Made by a program: the position numbers and the translations under genes
NCBI GenBank assembly: GCA_016180645.1
Contig: JACPAV010000002.1
Location: 186,001-250,000 of the forward strand
DNA from: Nitrospirota bacterium
GTDB taxonomy: Bacteria > JACPQY01
Length of the DNA: 64,000 nt
Reading direction: 5' to 3'
In this document: piece after piece, positions 41,006 to 48,566 of the stretch
Position numbering within the stretch: the first letter of the stretch is position 1
Layout: each line of letters starts with the position of its first letter
Notes under the pieces: model-generated
Databases searched by the model: none
What the model was told of the DNA's origin: nothing
Seen by the model: only the letters and a program-made list of their open reading frames with translations

Positions 41006-42664
41006 CTACACTTTGACGTCCCGGTCTTTCCAGTAGCGGTCGCGGAGCTCTCGCTTGAGGACCTTGCCGGAGGGATTGCGCGGAAGATCGTCGACGAACT
41101 CGACTGTTTTCGGCTTCTTGTAGCCGGCGAGCTTCGCCTTGCAGAATTGGATGAGAGCCTCGGCCGTTGGTTTTGACCCGCTGCGGGGGACCACGAACGC
41201 CTTGAGCGCCTCGCCCCACTCCTCGTCCGGCACTCCGATCACGGCGACGTCGTCCACGTCGGGATGCTCGCGGAGCGCCACTTCAATTTCCGCCGGATAG
41301 ATGTTCACTCCCGCGGAGAGCACCATGTCGCTCTTGCGGTCCACGATGGTGAGGAACCCCTCCTCATCCATGACGCCCACGTCCCCCACGCTGAAATACT
41401 TCCCGCGGAAGCATTTCTTGGTTTCCTCCGGGAGTTCGTTGTATCCGTCGATCAGGGCCGAGCTGTAGGCGAATATTTCCCCTCGCTCTCCCGGTCCCAC
41501 TTCGCGGCCCTCGTCGTCGTACAGCTTGACTTTGTTTCCCGGCGCAATCCGGCCGACGGACCTTGATTTCCTGCGGACATCCTGCGGGTAGAGGATCGTA
41601 TTGATCCCCGCCTCGGTCGACCCGTAGAACTCATAGAGCACCTCACCGAACCGGTCGAGGGTCTTCAGCTTCGCATCGGCGGGAAGCGGAGCCGCCGACG
41701 AGATGATCGCGCGCAGGCTGGAGGTGTCATATTTCTTGAAGACCTCCTCGGGCAGCTTGAGGATGGCTTGGAGCATGTAGGGAACCAGGAACACGCTGGT
41801 CACTTTCTCCCGATGGATGGTCGCCAGCACTTCTTCGGGATCAAACTTCTTCATGATGACGAGAGGAACGCCCACGATAAGATTCATCGAGGCCAGCGCG
41901 ATGGGAGCCCCGTGGTAGAGCGGGCAGACTACAAGATGGACGTCATCCGCGTTGAATCCAAATTCGCTGATCATGACCATTCCCATGGTCACGGCCTTCT
42001 TCACGTTTCGCACGGCCCCCTTGGGCCGGCCCGTCGTCCCGGATGTGTAGAGGAGCCCTTTCGGTTCCACCTTGTGCGCCTTCTTCGTGGCTTCGGGTGG
42101 AAGCGCCGGTTCCTTGTCGATCATCAACGCCGCATAGCTGGGGTCGTCGAGGTCCATTTCCTCGGAGGAATACCAGTGCTTGACCTCCGGCAGGCGCTTC
42201 TTGAGTTCCCGGACCGTCTCTGTCAGGTCCTCACTGTAGAAAACGATCCGGCTCTTGGAATCCTTGAGGATGTATTCGGCTTCCGCGGTCTTCAGACGGT
42301 AGTTGATGAGCACGCCGTCCGCCTGGATAGAGTTGAAGGCCGCGATGAGTTGCGGGTACGAAAACGTGTTTCGGCTGAAAATCGCCATGGGCACCTGCGC
42401 CCGGATGCCGATGTCCCACAGGCCCCGCGAAAGGCACCCAACCCGCTCGGCGAATTCCGAAAAGCGCAACCGCCGGTCGCCGCACACCAAAACAATCCGG
42501 TCCGGCTCGATGCCCGCGCGCGCCTGGATCAGATCCAGCAGGCTCCCCCGGCCCATCATTCGCTGCGCGAGGAGGCGCAAGAATTCCCCATGACCCAGAC
42601 GGCCTCGGAACTGCTTCGCTCCGCGGCGGACGCTCCGCGCTAGATTCACGTAATAGTCAAGCAT
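41006..42664 (-). CDS. AMP-dependent acyl-CoA synthetase/ligase
   Basis: 552 residues. The P-loop-like motif is LLYTSGTTGRPKGAV near 205-219, followed by YEFYGSTEAG, GDVGVMDEEGFLTIVDRKSD and the C-terminal lysine motif NPSGKVLKREL. It activates carboxylic acids, probably medium or long fatty acids, via an acyl-AMP. It lies 12 bp after the TRAP binding-protein gene, so it is probably co-transcribed with plsY-purS-tatT-dctP. Confidence 0.93.
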   Translation of the reverse strand: MLDYYVNLARSVRRGAKQFRGRLGHGEFLRLLAQRMMGRGSLLDLIQARAGIEPDRIVLVCGDRRLRFSEFAERVGCLSRGLWDIGIRAQVPMAIFSRNTFSYPQLIAAFNSIQADGVLINYRLKTAEAEYILKDSKSRIVFYSEDLTETVRELKKRLPEVKHWYSSEEMDLDDPSYAALMIDKEPALPPEATKKAHKVEPKGLLYTSGTTGRPKGAVRNVKKAVTMGMVMISEFGFNADDVHLVVCPLYHGAPIALASMNLIVGVPLVIMKKFDPEEVLATIHREKVTSVFLVPYMLQAILKLPEEVFKKYDTSSLRAIISSAAPLPADAKLKTLDRFGEVLYEFYGSTEAGINTILYPQDVRRKSRSVGRIAPGNKVKLYDDEGREVGPGERGEIFAYSSALIDGYNELPEETKKCFRGKYFSVGDVGVMDEEGFLTIVDRKSDMVLSAGVNIYPAEIEVALREHPDVDDVAVIGVPDEEWGEALKAFVVPRSGSKPTAEALIQFCKAKLAGYKKPKTVEFVDDLPRNPSGKVLKRELRDRYWKDRDVKV

Positions 42665-42676
42665 GTGACTGGAGTG

Positions 42677-43777
42677 CTACCTTGCGTAGGAAGTGGAATC
42701 AAGTGAATCGCGACGGCGGGCCGACGATGAGCGGAATTCCCTCAGGTGTCGTTGCACTTCCTCCAACACTTTTTGAAGATTCGGTTTGCCATCCACGAAT
42801 TTCCTCTGGAAGTCTTCCGATACACGCCTGAACTCCTCCTCGGCCGGGCCGTCGAGCTGCAATACTTGCACACCCCTCTTGCTGATGCCCTTGAGCGCCG
42901 TCTCTTCGTCCCTCCGCATGATTTCGAACAGCTTGGGAAGTGCCACTTCCACTTCGGCCAGGATCAATTTGCGCACGCCCTCCGGGGCTTGGTCCCATTG
43001 CTTCCTCCCCGTCACCAACACGGCCTGCGCAAACACGCCGCCGAGCCTCGTCACGTACCCGACATCGCGATACCAGCCCAGAACCACCGCACCCAGGGCG
43101 TTGGCGAAAACGACTTCCAGACGATCCGCGCGTAGGGCCTCCTGCACCTGGGCCAGAGGGAGTGGAACGGTCTGAATGCCAAGATACTCCGCGAAGGCCG
43201 GGAGAATCCGTTCGCCCGGCCATACCCAGATCTTCCGCTTCTTGAACTCTTCGAACGTGGGAACGGGAACACGGGTAAACAACAAACCCGATCCGATGTC
43301 CGCCCACACGATCAGACGGAAACCTACACGGCTGAACGCCTCAGCAATGGTGTCGTTCATCTTGTTTCGGACGTACTCGATCTCCCTCTCGTTGCGGAAA
43401 AGATAGGGAAGGAGGAGGACCGTGAACTCCGGAGAGATCTCCCCGATGCCGGAGAGGGTGAACACGCCCGCGGACAAATCGCCCTTCCGGACCATTTCCA
43501 CCATGGCAGGTTCGTCGCCAAGCACGCCGCTCGCATGAAGTTTGAAACGGACCTGCCCCTTGCTCAGCGCCTCCACGTGATCCGTCGCTTCCTTGAGGAT
43601 CTTCATGTAAGGGGAGTTGCCGGGGGCGATGGTGCCGAGTGAAAACTCCCAGGACTTTTGGGCTTGGCCGTAGGCGGAGAGGGGTAAAAGGAGCGTGGCG
43701 GCCGCGAACAGCAGACACAGGACTGAGGGCCGAGGGCTGAGGACTGAGCGGTGGAGATCCGCCAGTCTGCAACTCAT
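42677..43777 (-). CDS. TRAP transporter substrate-binding protein (DctP/TatP-type)
   Basis: 366 residues with a signal peptide (VLCLLFAAATLLLPLSAYGQ). The mature protein shows the DctP pattern: SLGTIAPGNSPYMKILKEAT, VRFKLHASGVLGDEPAMVEM, VLLLPYLFRNEREIEYVRNK, RKIWVWPGERILPAFAEYLG and a helical C-terminus. It lies 9 bp after the TatT lipoprotein gene, matching the TatT-TatP pairing described for Treponema pallidum. No DctQ/DctM membrane genes are in the window. The n-region of the signal peptide is coded by a heptamer array. Confidence 0.9.
   Translation of the reverse strand: MSCRLADLHRSVLSPRPSVLCLLFAAATLLLPLSAYGQAQKSWEFSLGTIAPGNSPYMKILKEATDHVEALSKGQVRFKLHASGVLGDEPAMVEMVRKGDLSAGVFTLSGIGEISPEFTVLLLPYLFRNEREIEYVRNKMNDTIAEAFSRVGFRLIVWADIGSGLLFTRVPVPTFEEFKKRKIWVWPGERILPAFAEYLGIQTVPLPLAQVQEALRADRLEVVFANALGAVVLGWYRDVGYVTRLGGVFAQAVLVTGRKQWDQAPEGVRKLILAEVEVALPKLFEIMRRDEETALKGISKRGVQVLQLDGPAEEEFRRVSEDFQRKFVDGKPNLQKVLEEVQRHLREFRSSSARRRDSLDSTSYAR
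43720..43747. repeat. heptamer array GGACTGA/GGGCCGA inside a signal-peptide region
   Basis: Four 7-bp units GGACTGA, GGGCCGA, GGGCTGA, GGACTGA. On the minus strand they encode residues HRSVLSPRPSVL at the start of the DctP-type protein. Confidence 0.8.
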
Positions 43778-43786
43778 CGCTCAATC

Positions 43787-44683
43787 CTAGAAGATCTCAT
43801 CCTTCCTCTTCTGGAGATCCGCCGCCATTTGCTTGGCCAGTTGATTCAGGACGCCCGCCTCGGGCAGAAGTTCGTCCGGCGCCTCGAGAACGGCCCTCAG
43901 GTCCTCGTCGAACTGCTTTTCGTCGTTCATCAGCGTGTCGTAGTATTGCGCCCGGAGCACACGGATCATGAGAAATCGACCCTGAGTCGCCTTGAGCGCT
44001 TCCTCGAATTGCAACCGCGCCTGATCGGCCCCCCCCCCGGCCACGGCGGGAAGCGTCGCGTAAAAGACACCAAGGAAAACCCGCGGGCTGCTGAAGAAGT
44101 AGTCCGGATCCACCTGATTCACGCGGAACAGGAGCGCCCGCACATCCGGAAGGTCGAACAGGGAGTCCACATCCATGAGATGGAGATTCACGTACGCGGC
44201 CCATGCCGTGAGCGTCCAGAACATGGCGTCCATGTCCTCCTTGTCAAGTCGCCTGACCGCAAGATCGAACGCCTCGCCTTTCTCGAGCGCTTTCGCGAAC
44301 CCACGATGGGTCTTGAGCGCGCGCAAGCCGAAATCCCTCGCCTTGATGTACATGGCCGAGGCCCGCGATGGATCCGTTCTCTCAAGAAACGCCTGCGCGT
44401 AGCCTGCGAACGACCGGCAGGCCAGAACGAGGAGGTCCCGGTGCTCCGGGTTCTGTTCCACCATCGCTTCGAGGAGCAGGAGGCTCGTAGGGGCGGCATC
44501 CCGTAGGAGAGCCAGATCAGTCTGCCGCTCGGCCACAGCCGAGAGGGCCTGGAGCTGACCGATGATCTGGTTCGCAGCCATCCGGCGGACGGCGCCGCAC
44601 GAAGACGTAAAGAGTGATGAGTAAAGGGTGATGAGGAGGAGCAGAGGCCGTACGACTTGCCGGGGCTTCACATCACTCATCAC
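43787..44683 (-). CDS. tatT: TRAP transporter TatT-type lipoprotein
   Basis: 298 residues. The lipoprotein signal is LLLLITLYSSLFTSSC with the lipidated Cys at ~29. The rest is an all-helical TPR-like solenoid (LLLLEAMVEQNPEHRDLLVL, ASAMYIKARDFGLRALKTHR, FWTLTAWAAYVNLHLMDVDS, VFLGVFYATLPAVAGGGADQ). TatT proteins are periplasmic partners of TRAP binding proteins and are thought to channel hydrophobic ligands. The coupled DctP gene and the neighbouring plsY and acyl-CoA synthetase genes suggest fatty-acid or lipid-like cargo, which is inference. Confidence 0.85.
   Translation of the reverse strand: MMSDVKPRQVVRPLLLLITLYSSLFTSSCGAVRRMAANQIIGQLQALSAVAERQTDLALLRDAAPTSLLLLEAMVEQNPEHRDLLVLACRSFAGYAQAFLERTDPSRASAMYIKARDFGLRALKTHRGFAKALEKGEAFDLAVRRLDKEDMDAMFWTLTAWAAYVNLHLMDVDSLFDLPDVRALLFRVNQVDPDYFFSSPRVFLGVFYATLPAVAGGGADQARLQFEEALKATQGRFLMIRVLRAQYYDTLMNDEKQFDEDLRAVLEAPDELLPEAGVLNQLAKQMAADLQKRKDEIF
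44607..44634. repeat. heptamer array GTAAAGA/GTGATGA coding a lipoprotein signal
   Basis: Four alternating 7-bp units GTAAAGA, GTGATGA, GTAAAGG, GTGATGA. On the minus strand they encode most of the hydrophobic core LITLYSSLFT of the TatT signal peptide. Confidence 0.8.
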
Positions 44684-44691
44684 GCTTCACC
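44671..44691. repeat. heptamer array CATCACT/CATCACG
   Basis: Three 7-bp units CATCACT, CATCACG, CTTCACC cover the start codon region of tatT and extend to the purS stop. Confidence 0.6.
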
Positions 44692-44702
44692 CATCTCGCC
44701 GC

Positions 44703-44948
44703 TCAGTCCTGGATATCAAATGTGTAGTCCTCGATCACCTGATTCGCGAGGAGCTTGCGGCACATCTCGTCCACCTTCGAACGGGCATCCTCCCGGCCCA
44801 ACGAATTCTCGAGGTCGATCAGGAAAATCTTTCCCTGACGGCAATCTTCCACCATCCCGAATCCAATCGATTGGAGAACCCCCTTGATGGCCTCGCCCTG
44901 CGGATCGTACAGCCCGGGTTTGAGAAAGACTTGAACGCGCGCTTTCAT
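44703..44948 (-). CDS. purS: phosphoribosylformylglycinamidine synthase subunit PurS
   Basis: 81 residues, the normal PurS size. The sequence runs MKARVQVFLKPGLYDPQGEA, IKGVLQSIGFGMVEDCRQGK and IFLIDLENSLGREDARSKVD. It forms part of the FGAM synthase complex with PurL and PurQ in purine synthesis. PurL and PurQ are not in the window; the gene sits 9 bp after plsY instead. Confidence 0.93.
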   Translation of the reverse strand: MKARVQVFLKPGLYDPQGEAIKGVLQSIGFGMVEDCRQGKIFLIDLENSLGREDARSKVDEMCRKLLANQVIEDYTFDIQD

Positions 44949-44957
44949 GGTCAGGTT

Positions 44958-45569
44958 TCAGGCCGGGGTGGCAGGCTTTTCCTTCGGAGAGCCGAACTTT
45001 CCTTCGGTCCCCTCGATCAGTTTTCGAATGTTCTCCCGGTGGCGCAGGTAGATGATGAGGGCGATCAGGAGCGCGAGGACGGTCAGAAACTTGTCATCGC
45101 GGATGATCCACAGTGCAACCGGGAAAGCCGTCGCCGCCGAGAGGGAACCCACCGACGAATATCGAAAGATCGCAAACATGACGAGCCACACACCCGCGGC
45201 GATCAGGGCGACGCTGGGCTGTATGCCGAGGAAGACGCCGAACGCCGTCGCCACCCCCTTGCCGCCCTTAAGCTTGAGAAAAACAGTGAACACATGACCG
45301 CAAAAGGCCGCCAGAGCCGCCGCCGCGATCCACAAGGAACTGAAATCCATAATGCGCGCGAGGACCACCGGCAGCACGCCCTTGAGGAGGTCGCCGATCA
45401 AGGTCACCGCCCCCAAAGCTTTCCCGAGATTGCGCGTGACGTTGGTGGCTCCGATGTTCCCGCTCCCCACGGTCCGGATATCGATGCCTTTCGCCTTCGC
45501 AAGAAGCAAACCGGTGGGAATGGATCCCAACAGATAGGCCAGAAGTACGACGGCGATCTCCTTCGCCAT
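44958..45569 (-). CDS. plsY: acyl-phosphate:glycerol-3-phosphate acyltransferase
   Basis: 203 residues, integral membrane, with about six hydrophobic segments. PlsY motifs are present: LLAYLLGSIPTGLLLAKAKG, IRTVGSGNIGATNVTRNLGK, AFCGHVFTVFLKLKGGKGVA, TAFGVFLGIQP and IYLRHRENIRKLIEG. It adds the first acyl chain to glycerol-3-phosphate in the inner membrane. It heads the leftward unit that includes purS and tatT. Confidence 0.95.
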   Translation of the reverse strand: MAKEIAVVLLAYLLGSIPTGLLLAKAKGIDIRTVGSGNIGATNVTRNLGKALGAVTLIGDLLKGVLPVVLARIMDFSSLWIAAAALAAFCGHVFTVFLKLKGGKGVATAFGVFLGIQPSVALIAAGVWLVMFAIFRYSSVGSLSAATAFPVALWIIRDDKFLTVLALLIALIIYLRHRENIRKLIEGTEGKFGSPKEKPATPA

Positions 45570-45814
45570 GCGGCTGCTATATCACTACTCCGGACGGCGG
45601 AGCAAATGGGAGGAAGTATCCGACACCCCGGCGCCGATCTGTTTGAGGAGGATCGGACTGCGCGCGAACGGCGATTTCGTTTCACTGGACGACCGCACGA
45701 CGAGCGCCCCGATCAACTCCTCTCTGATTCAGTCGCAGGCTTGCGGCAACACCGGCTTGTGAGGTAGACAATCACCCGGAACCTCGGCACAGATGGCCGG
45801 GGCCGTTTTTCCTC

Positions 45815-47404
45815 ATGCCGACGAAACTGCTGCTACGAATGTTCTGCGCCCTCACGGTTGCCGCGGGTTCCTGCGGCGATCCCACCTCCTCGAAGGGCCC
45901 CGGCTGGGACGCTTTGGAACGCTGGGATGCGCTGCCGGTTCTGGGAAACGGCGCCTACCGCCAGTTCTCCAGCTACGATCGGCTCAAACGGACGGACTAT
46001 CCCGTCGCCGATCCAGGCAATAAGGACGCAAACAATTTTCTCGCCGTATGTGCTAGGCAGGAGACCCCCCCTCTCACCGAACAGGACGACCCGGGTCTAT
46101 GCGACGCAGGCCTGGAGGGATTCCTCATCGCCCGTGTCTCCGGGCAAAGCGGATTCGTTTCCCGCCTCTGGCTGACCGCCGCGCCGTTCTATTCGAATGA
46201 AACCATCCGCATCTACGCCGATGATCTCACGCGGCCCGCCTATGAGGGTCGTCCGGCCGATTGGGCAAACCGAACGGATCCGATCTTCACCGAGCCCCTG
46301 GCCGGACCGCGCTCGGGCGCCGTGGTCAGTTATAGGCCCATTCCCTTCAAGCACGATCTGCGGGTCTACCTCGACAAGCTGCTCCCGGTCGGGCTTTACT
46401 TTTACCAGGTCGACACCCAACTCGATCTCCCGGTGGAGGACACGTTCGCGGCGGTGCCCCTCGCGCCCGCCAATCTCGCCCGGTACGACGTTCTCCTCAA
46501 CAGTCCGGGTTCCGGAACGGAGTCGCGACGTGCCGGCGAGACGAACTCCCGAAGCGCGTCCCTCGAGCCGTCCGAGGGTACGACGGTCTTTGACCTCAAG
46601 GGCCCGGGCACGATACGCAAACTCAGCTTTTCGCTCGATGCAACCACACTCAGCCAACTCCGATCCCTGACTTTGGGCATCCGGTGGGATGAAGAAACCG
46701 AATACTCGGTTCAACTCCCCCTTTCAGCTTTCTTCGGCAACCATCTTTCGATCCAGCCCTATTCAACCCTGCCCATGGAAATTCAACGGCAGAGCAACAC
46801 GCTCACTCTCTCGACCTATTTCCCAATGCCATTCCAGAAGGCGGCCGAGATTCGGTTGATGAATGCAAGTGGCTCGCCGGTATCCTTCGCGGCATTGGCC
46901 CGCGTCGAGCCGCGAACGCCGACAGCCGAGTGGGGCTATTTCGGCACCGAATTCAATGAAACGGTCGGACCCTTCCAACCAAACCTGAAACATCCGATTG
47001 TTTCGCTTGATGGACGGGGCAAATACGTGGGGACGTTCATGTTCATGGAAGGCCACAAAGACGTCCAAACGGTGATCGCCGACGCCTTCAACTTCCTCGA
47101 GGGCGACGAATTCGGAACGATCGACGGCGAGCTGCGGATTCCCGGAACAGGCACGGAGGACTATTTCAACGCCGGCTTCTATTATCTCAAGGGTCTGTTT
47201 GATTCTCCCTTCGCCGGGTTGAATCACAAGCAGACGACGGAAGACGGCCGGTCAGGCGCCATCTCCACCTATCGCTGGCACGTGTTGTCGGATGAAATCA
47301 ATTTCTCCCGCTCCTTCGACCTCAACATCGAGTATGGCGCCAACCGCCCCGACCTCGCCGATCGCTACGCGTCGGTCGCCTACTACTACCTGAGTCGCCC
47401 TTGA
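45815..47404 (+). CDS. GH172/DUF2961 lipoprotein
   Basis: 529 residues. A lipoprotein signal is likely (LLLRMFCALTVAAGSC). An early YRQFSSYDRLKRTDYPV and the late pair GDEFGTIDGELRIPGTGTED plus YFNAGFYYLKGLFDSPFAGL are landmarks of the DUF2961 family, now GH172, which includes difructose-dianhydride and arabinofuranan-acting enzymes. The core begins at ~260 with GTIRKLSFSLDATTLSQLRS. It would act on an extracytoplasmic sugar polymer; the substrate is not evident. The XRE gene follows with its operator immediately after the stop. Confidence 0.83.
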   Translation: MPTKLLLRMFCALTVAAGSCGDPTSSKGPGWDALERWDALPVLGNGAYRQFSSYDRLKRTDYPVADPGNKDANNFLAVCARQETPPLTEQDDPGLCDAGLEGFLIARVSGQSGFVSRLWLTAAPFYSNETIRIYADDLTRPAYEGRPADWANRTDPIFTEPLAGPRSGAVVSYRPIPFKHDLRVYLDKLLPVGLYFYQVDTQLDLPVEDTFAAVPLAPANLARYDVLLNSPGSGTESRRAGETNSRSASLEPSEGTTVFDLKGPGTIRKLSFSLDATTLSQLRSLTLGIRWDEETEYSVQLPLSAFFGNHLSIQPYSTLPMEIQRQSNTLTLSTYFPMPFQKAAEIRLMNASGSPVSFAALARVEPRTPTAEWGYFGTEFNETVGPFQPNLKHPIVSLDGRGKYVGTFMFMEGHKDVQTVIADAFNFLEGDEFGTIDGELRIPGTGTEDYFNAGFYYLKGLFDSPFAGLNHKQTTEDGRSGAISTYRWHVLSDEINFSRSFDLNIEYGANRPDLADRYASVAYYYLSRP

Positions 47405-47446
47405 ATCCCTCCGGCCTCGGATTCGCGGCCGTTTCCCGGATTGTCG

Positions 47447-47470
47447 AATTGTATTCTTTAGGATACAATT
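47447..47470. promoter_or_regulatory. palindromic operator upstream of the XRE gene
   Basis: AATTGTAT (47447-47454) and ATACAATT (47463-47470) form an inverted repeat with an 8-bp centre. It ends 5 bp before the ATG at 47476, leaving no room for a Shine-Dalgarno, so autoregulation and possibly leaderless translation are suggested. Confidence 0.6.
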
Positions 47471-47475
47471 ACTCC

Positions 47476-47949
47476 ATGCGTCCATGGCACTTGACGCTTC
47501 GCCGTCTACGACTTGAGCTGGGCCTCACTCAGGAGCAATTGGCCCGGCGGGCGGGCATGGCCAGACCTTCGCTCACAAGGGTTGAACGGGGGCAGAAGGA
47601 CCTGACGGTCTCTTCGCTCTTGCGGCTTTCCCAGGCGTTGGGAATGGATCCCGCGCGATTTTTCGAGGAGGCGCCCGCGCCGAAACCCCTGGGGCGGCAT
47701 GGCATCGACCGGATCGCAAGAGCGGTTGTGGCGGGGCATGGCGGAGACCGCAAAGAGGAATCTCACTTGATTCAAGGCCTTGCCTATCAACTTCGCCCCT
47801 CCCTTGAGGCTTCAAAGGCCCCCGGGGCGGCCGCCGCCCGGCGAGCGGCCCGACGAAACTACGAGGCGATCCGCCAGGAGTATCGGCCGGAGGACCTCGA
47901 GAAACTCATGCGGCGGGTCCACGCTCTCCTCGCCGCGCTGCCGGCATGA
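47476..47949 (+). CDS. XRE family transcriptional regulator, antitoxin-like
   Basis: 157 residues from the ATG at 47476. The helix-turn-helix is LRLELGLTQEQLARRAGMAR followed by PSLTRVERGQKDLTVSSLLR. Residues ~60-157 are basic and helical. The stop overlaps the ATG of the nucleotidyltransferase gene (ATGA). The pairing of an XRE protein with a nucleotidyltransferase resembles AbiE-type and MNT-type toxin-antitoxin modules. The palindrome just upstream supports autoregulation. Confidence 0.8.
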   Translation: MRPWHLTLRRLRLELGLTQEQLARRAGMARPSLTRVERGQKDLTVSSLLRLSQALGMDPARFFEEAPAPKPLGRHGIDRIARAVVAGHGGDRKEESHLIQGLAYQLRPSLEASKAPGAAAARRAARRNYEAIRQEYRPEDLEKLMRRVHALLAALPA

Positions 47950-48566
47950 CACGCCGTCAGCTCGACCGATTCCTCCGGGCCCTGTCAGAACGAGTTCCCT
48001 TCCATGCCTCGCTGATTCTGACGGGTGGAGTCGCAGCCGGAATCCTCGGTCGGGTACGTCCAACGGAAGATATCGATTTCGAGGCGCGATCAAGGGACCG
48101 GAGGCGGCAGGAGGAACTGGAGCGGCAGATTCAAGCCACCGCCCGGGAGACCGGTACGGCCGTGCAGTACTCGGAGGATATCGACCGTTGGTCTTCGATC
48201 ACCTTGCCGGACCACCGCAGCACGGCGCGTCGATGGAAGGCCTACGGCCGATTGCGGGTCGACGTGCTCCATCCTCTTGTCCTTGCCGTGCCGAAACTCG
48301 CCCGTGGCACGGAAGACGACCTGCGGGACGTCGTCGCGTGTTTCAAGAAGCAAAGAGTGTCCTGGCGTTCGGCCGCTTGCACCTTCGGTCTTGCCGCCCG
48401 GCGCAGTCCGCGATCCACCGCTCTGACACTCTACGCCCGCCGCGTGGAGTACTTCTTTGATCGATTCGGTTCCAGAATCTGGGGATCTCGTTTCAGAAGT
48501 CCGGACGCGCAATCGCTTTTCCGCCGCCACGCCCGGCGCAGGAGTCGGATCAATCGGAGGGCGTAA
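47946..48566 (+). CDS. nucleotidyltransferase-fold protein, putative toxin
   Basis: 206 residues. LILTGGVAAGILGRVRPTED followed by IDF gives the GG...DxD signature of the Pol-beta-like nucleotidyltransferase fold (Gly27-Gly28, Asp41 and Asp43), and RLRVDVLHPLVLAVPKLARG supplies the third acidic strand. The C-terminal third is very Arg-rich. It is coupled by ATGA to the XRE regulator and overlaps the convergent lipoprotein gene by 17 bp. A toxin role is inferred from the pairing. Confidence 0.72.
   Translation: MTRRQLDRFLRALSERVPFHASLILTGGVAAGILGRVRPTEDIDFEARSRDRRRQEELERQIQATARETGTAVQYSEDIDRWSSITLPDHRSTARRWKAYGRLRVDVLHPLVLAVPKLARGTEDDLRDVVACFKKQRVSWRSAACTFGLAARRSPRSTALTLYARRVEYFFDRFGSRIWGSRFRSPDAQSLFRRHARRRSRINRRA

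Noticed and set aside
44628-45767. Plus-strand open frame of about 379 codons
   Set aside because: Antisense to purS and plsY, both of which are unmistakable.
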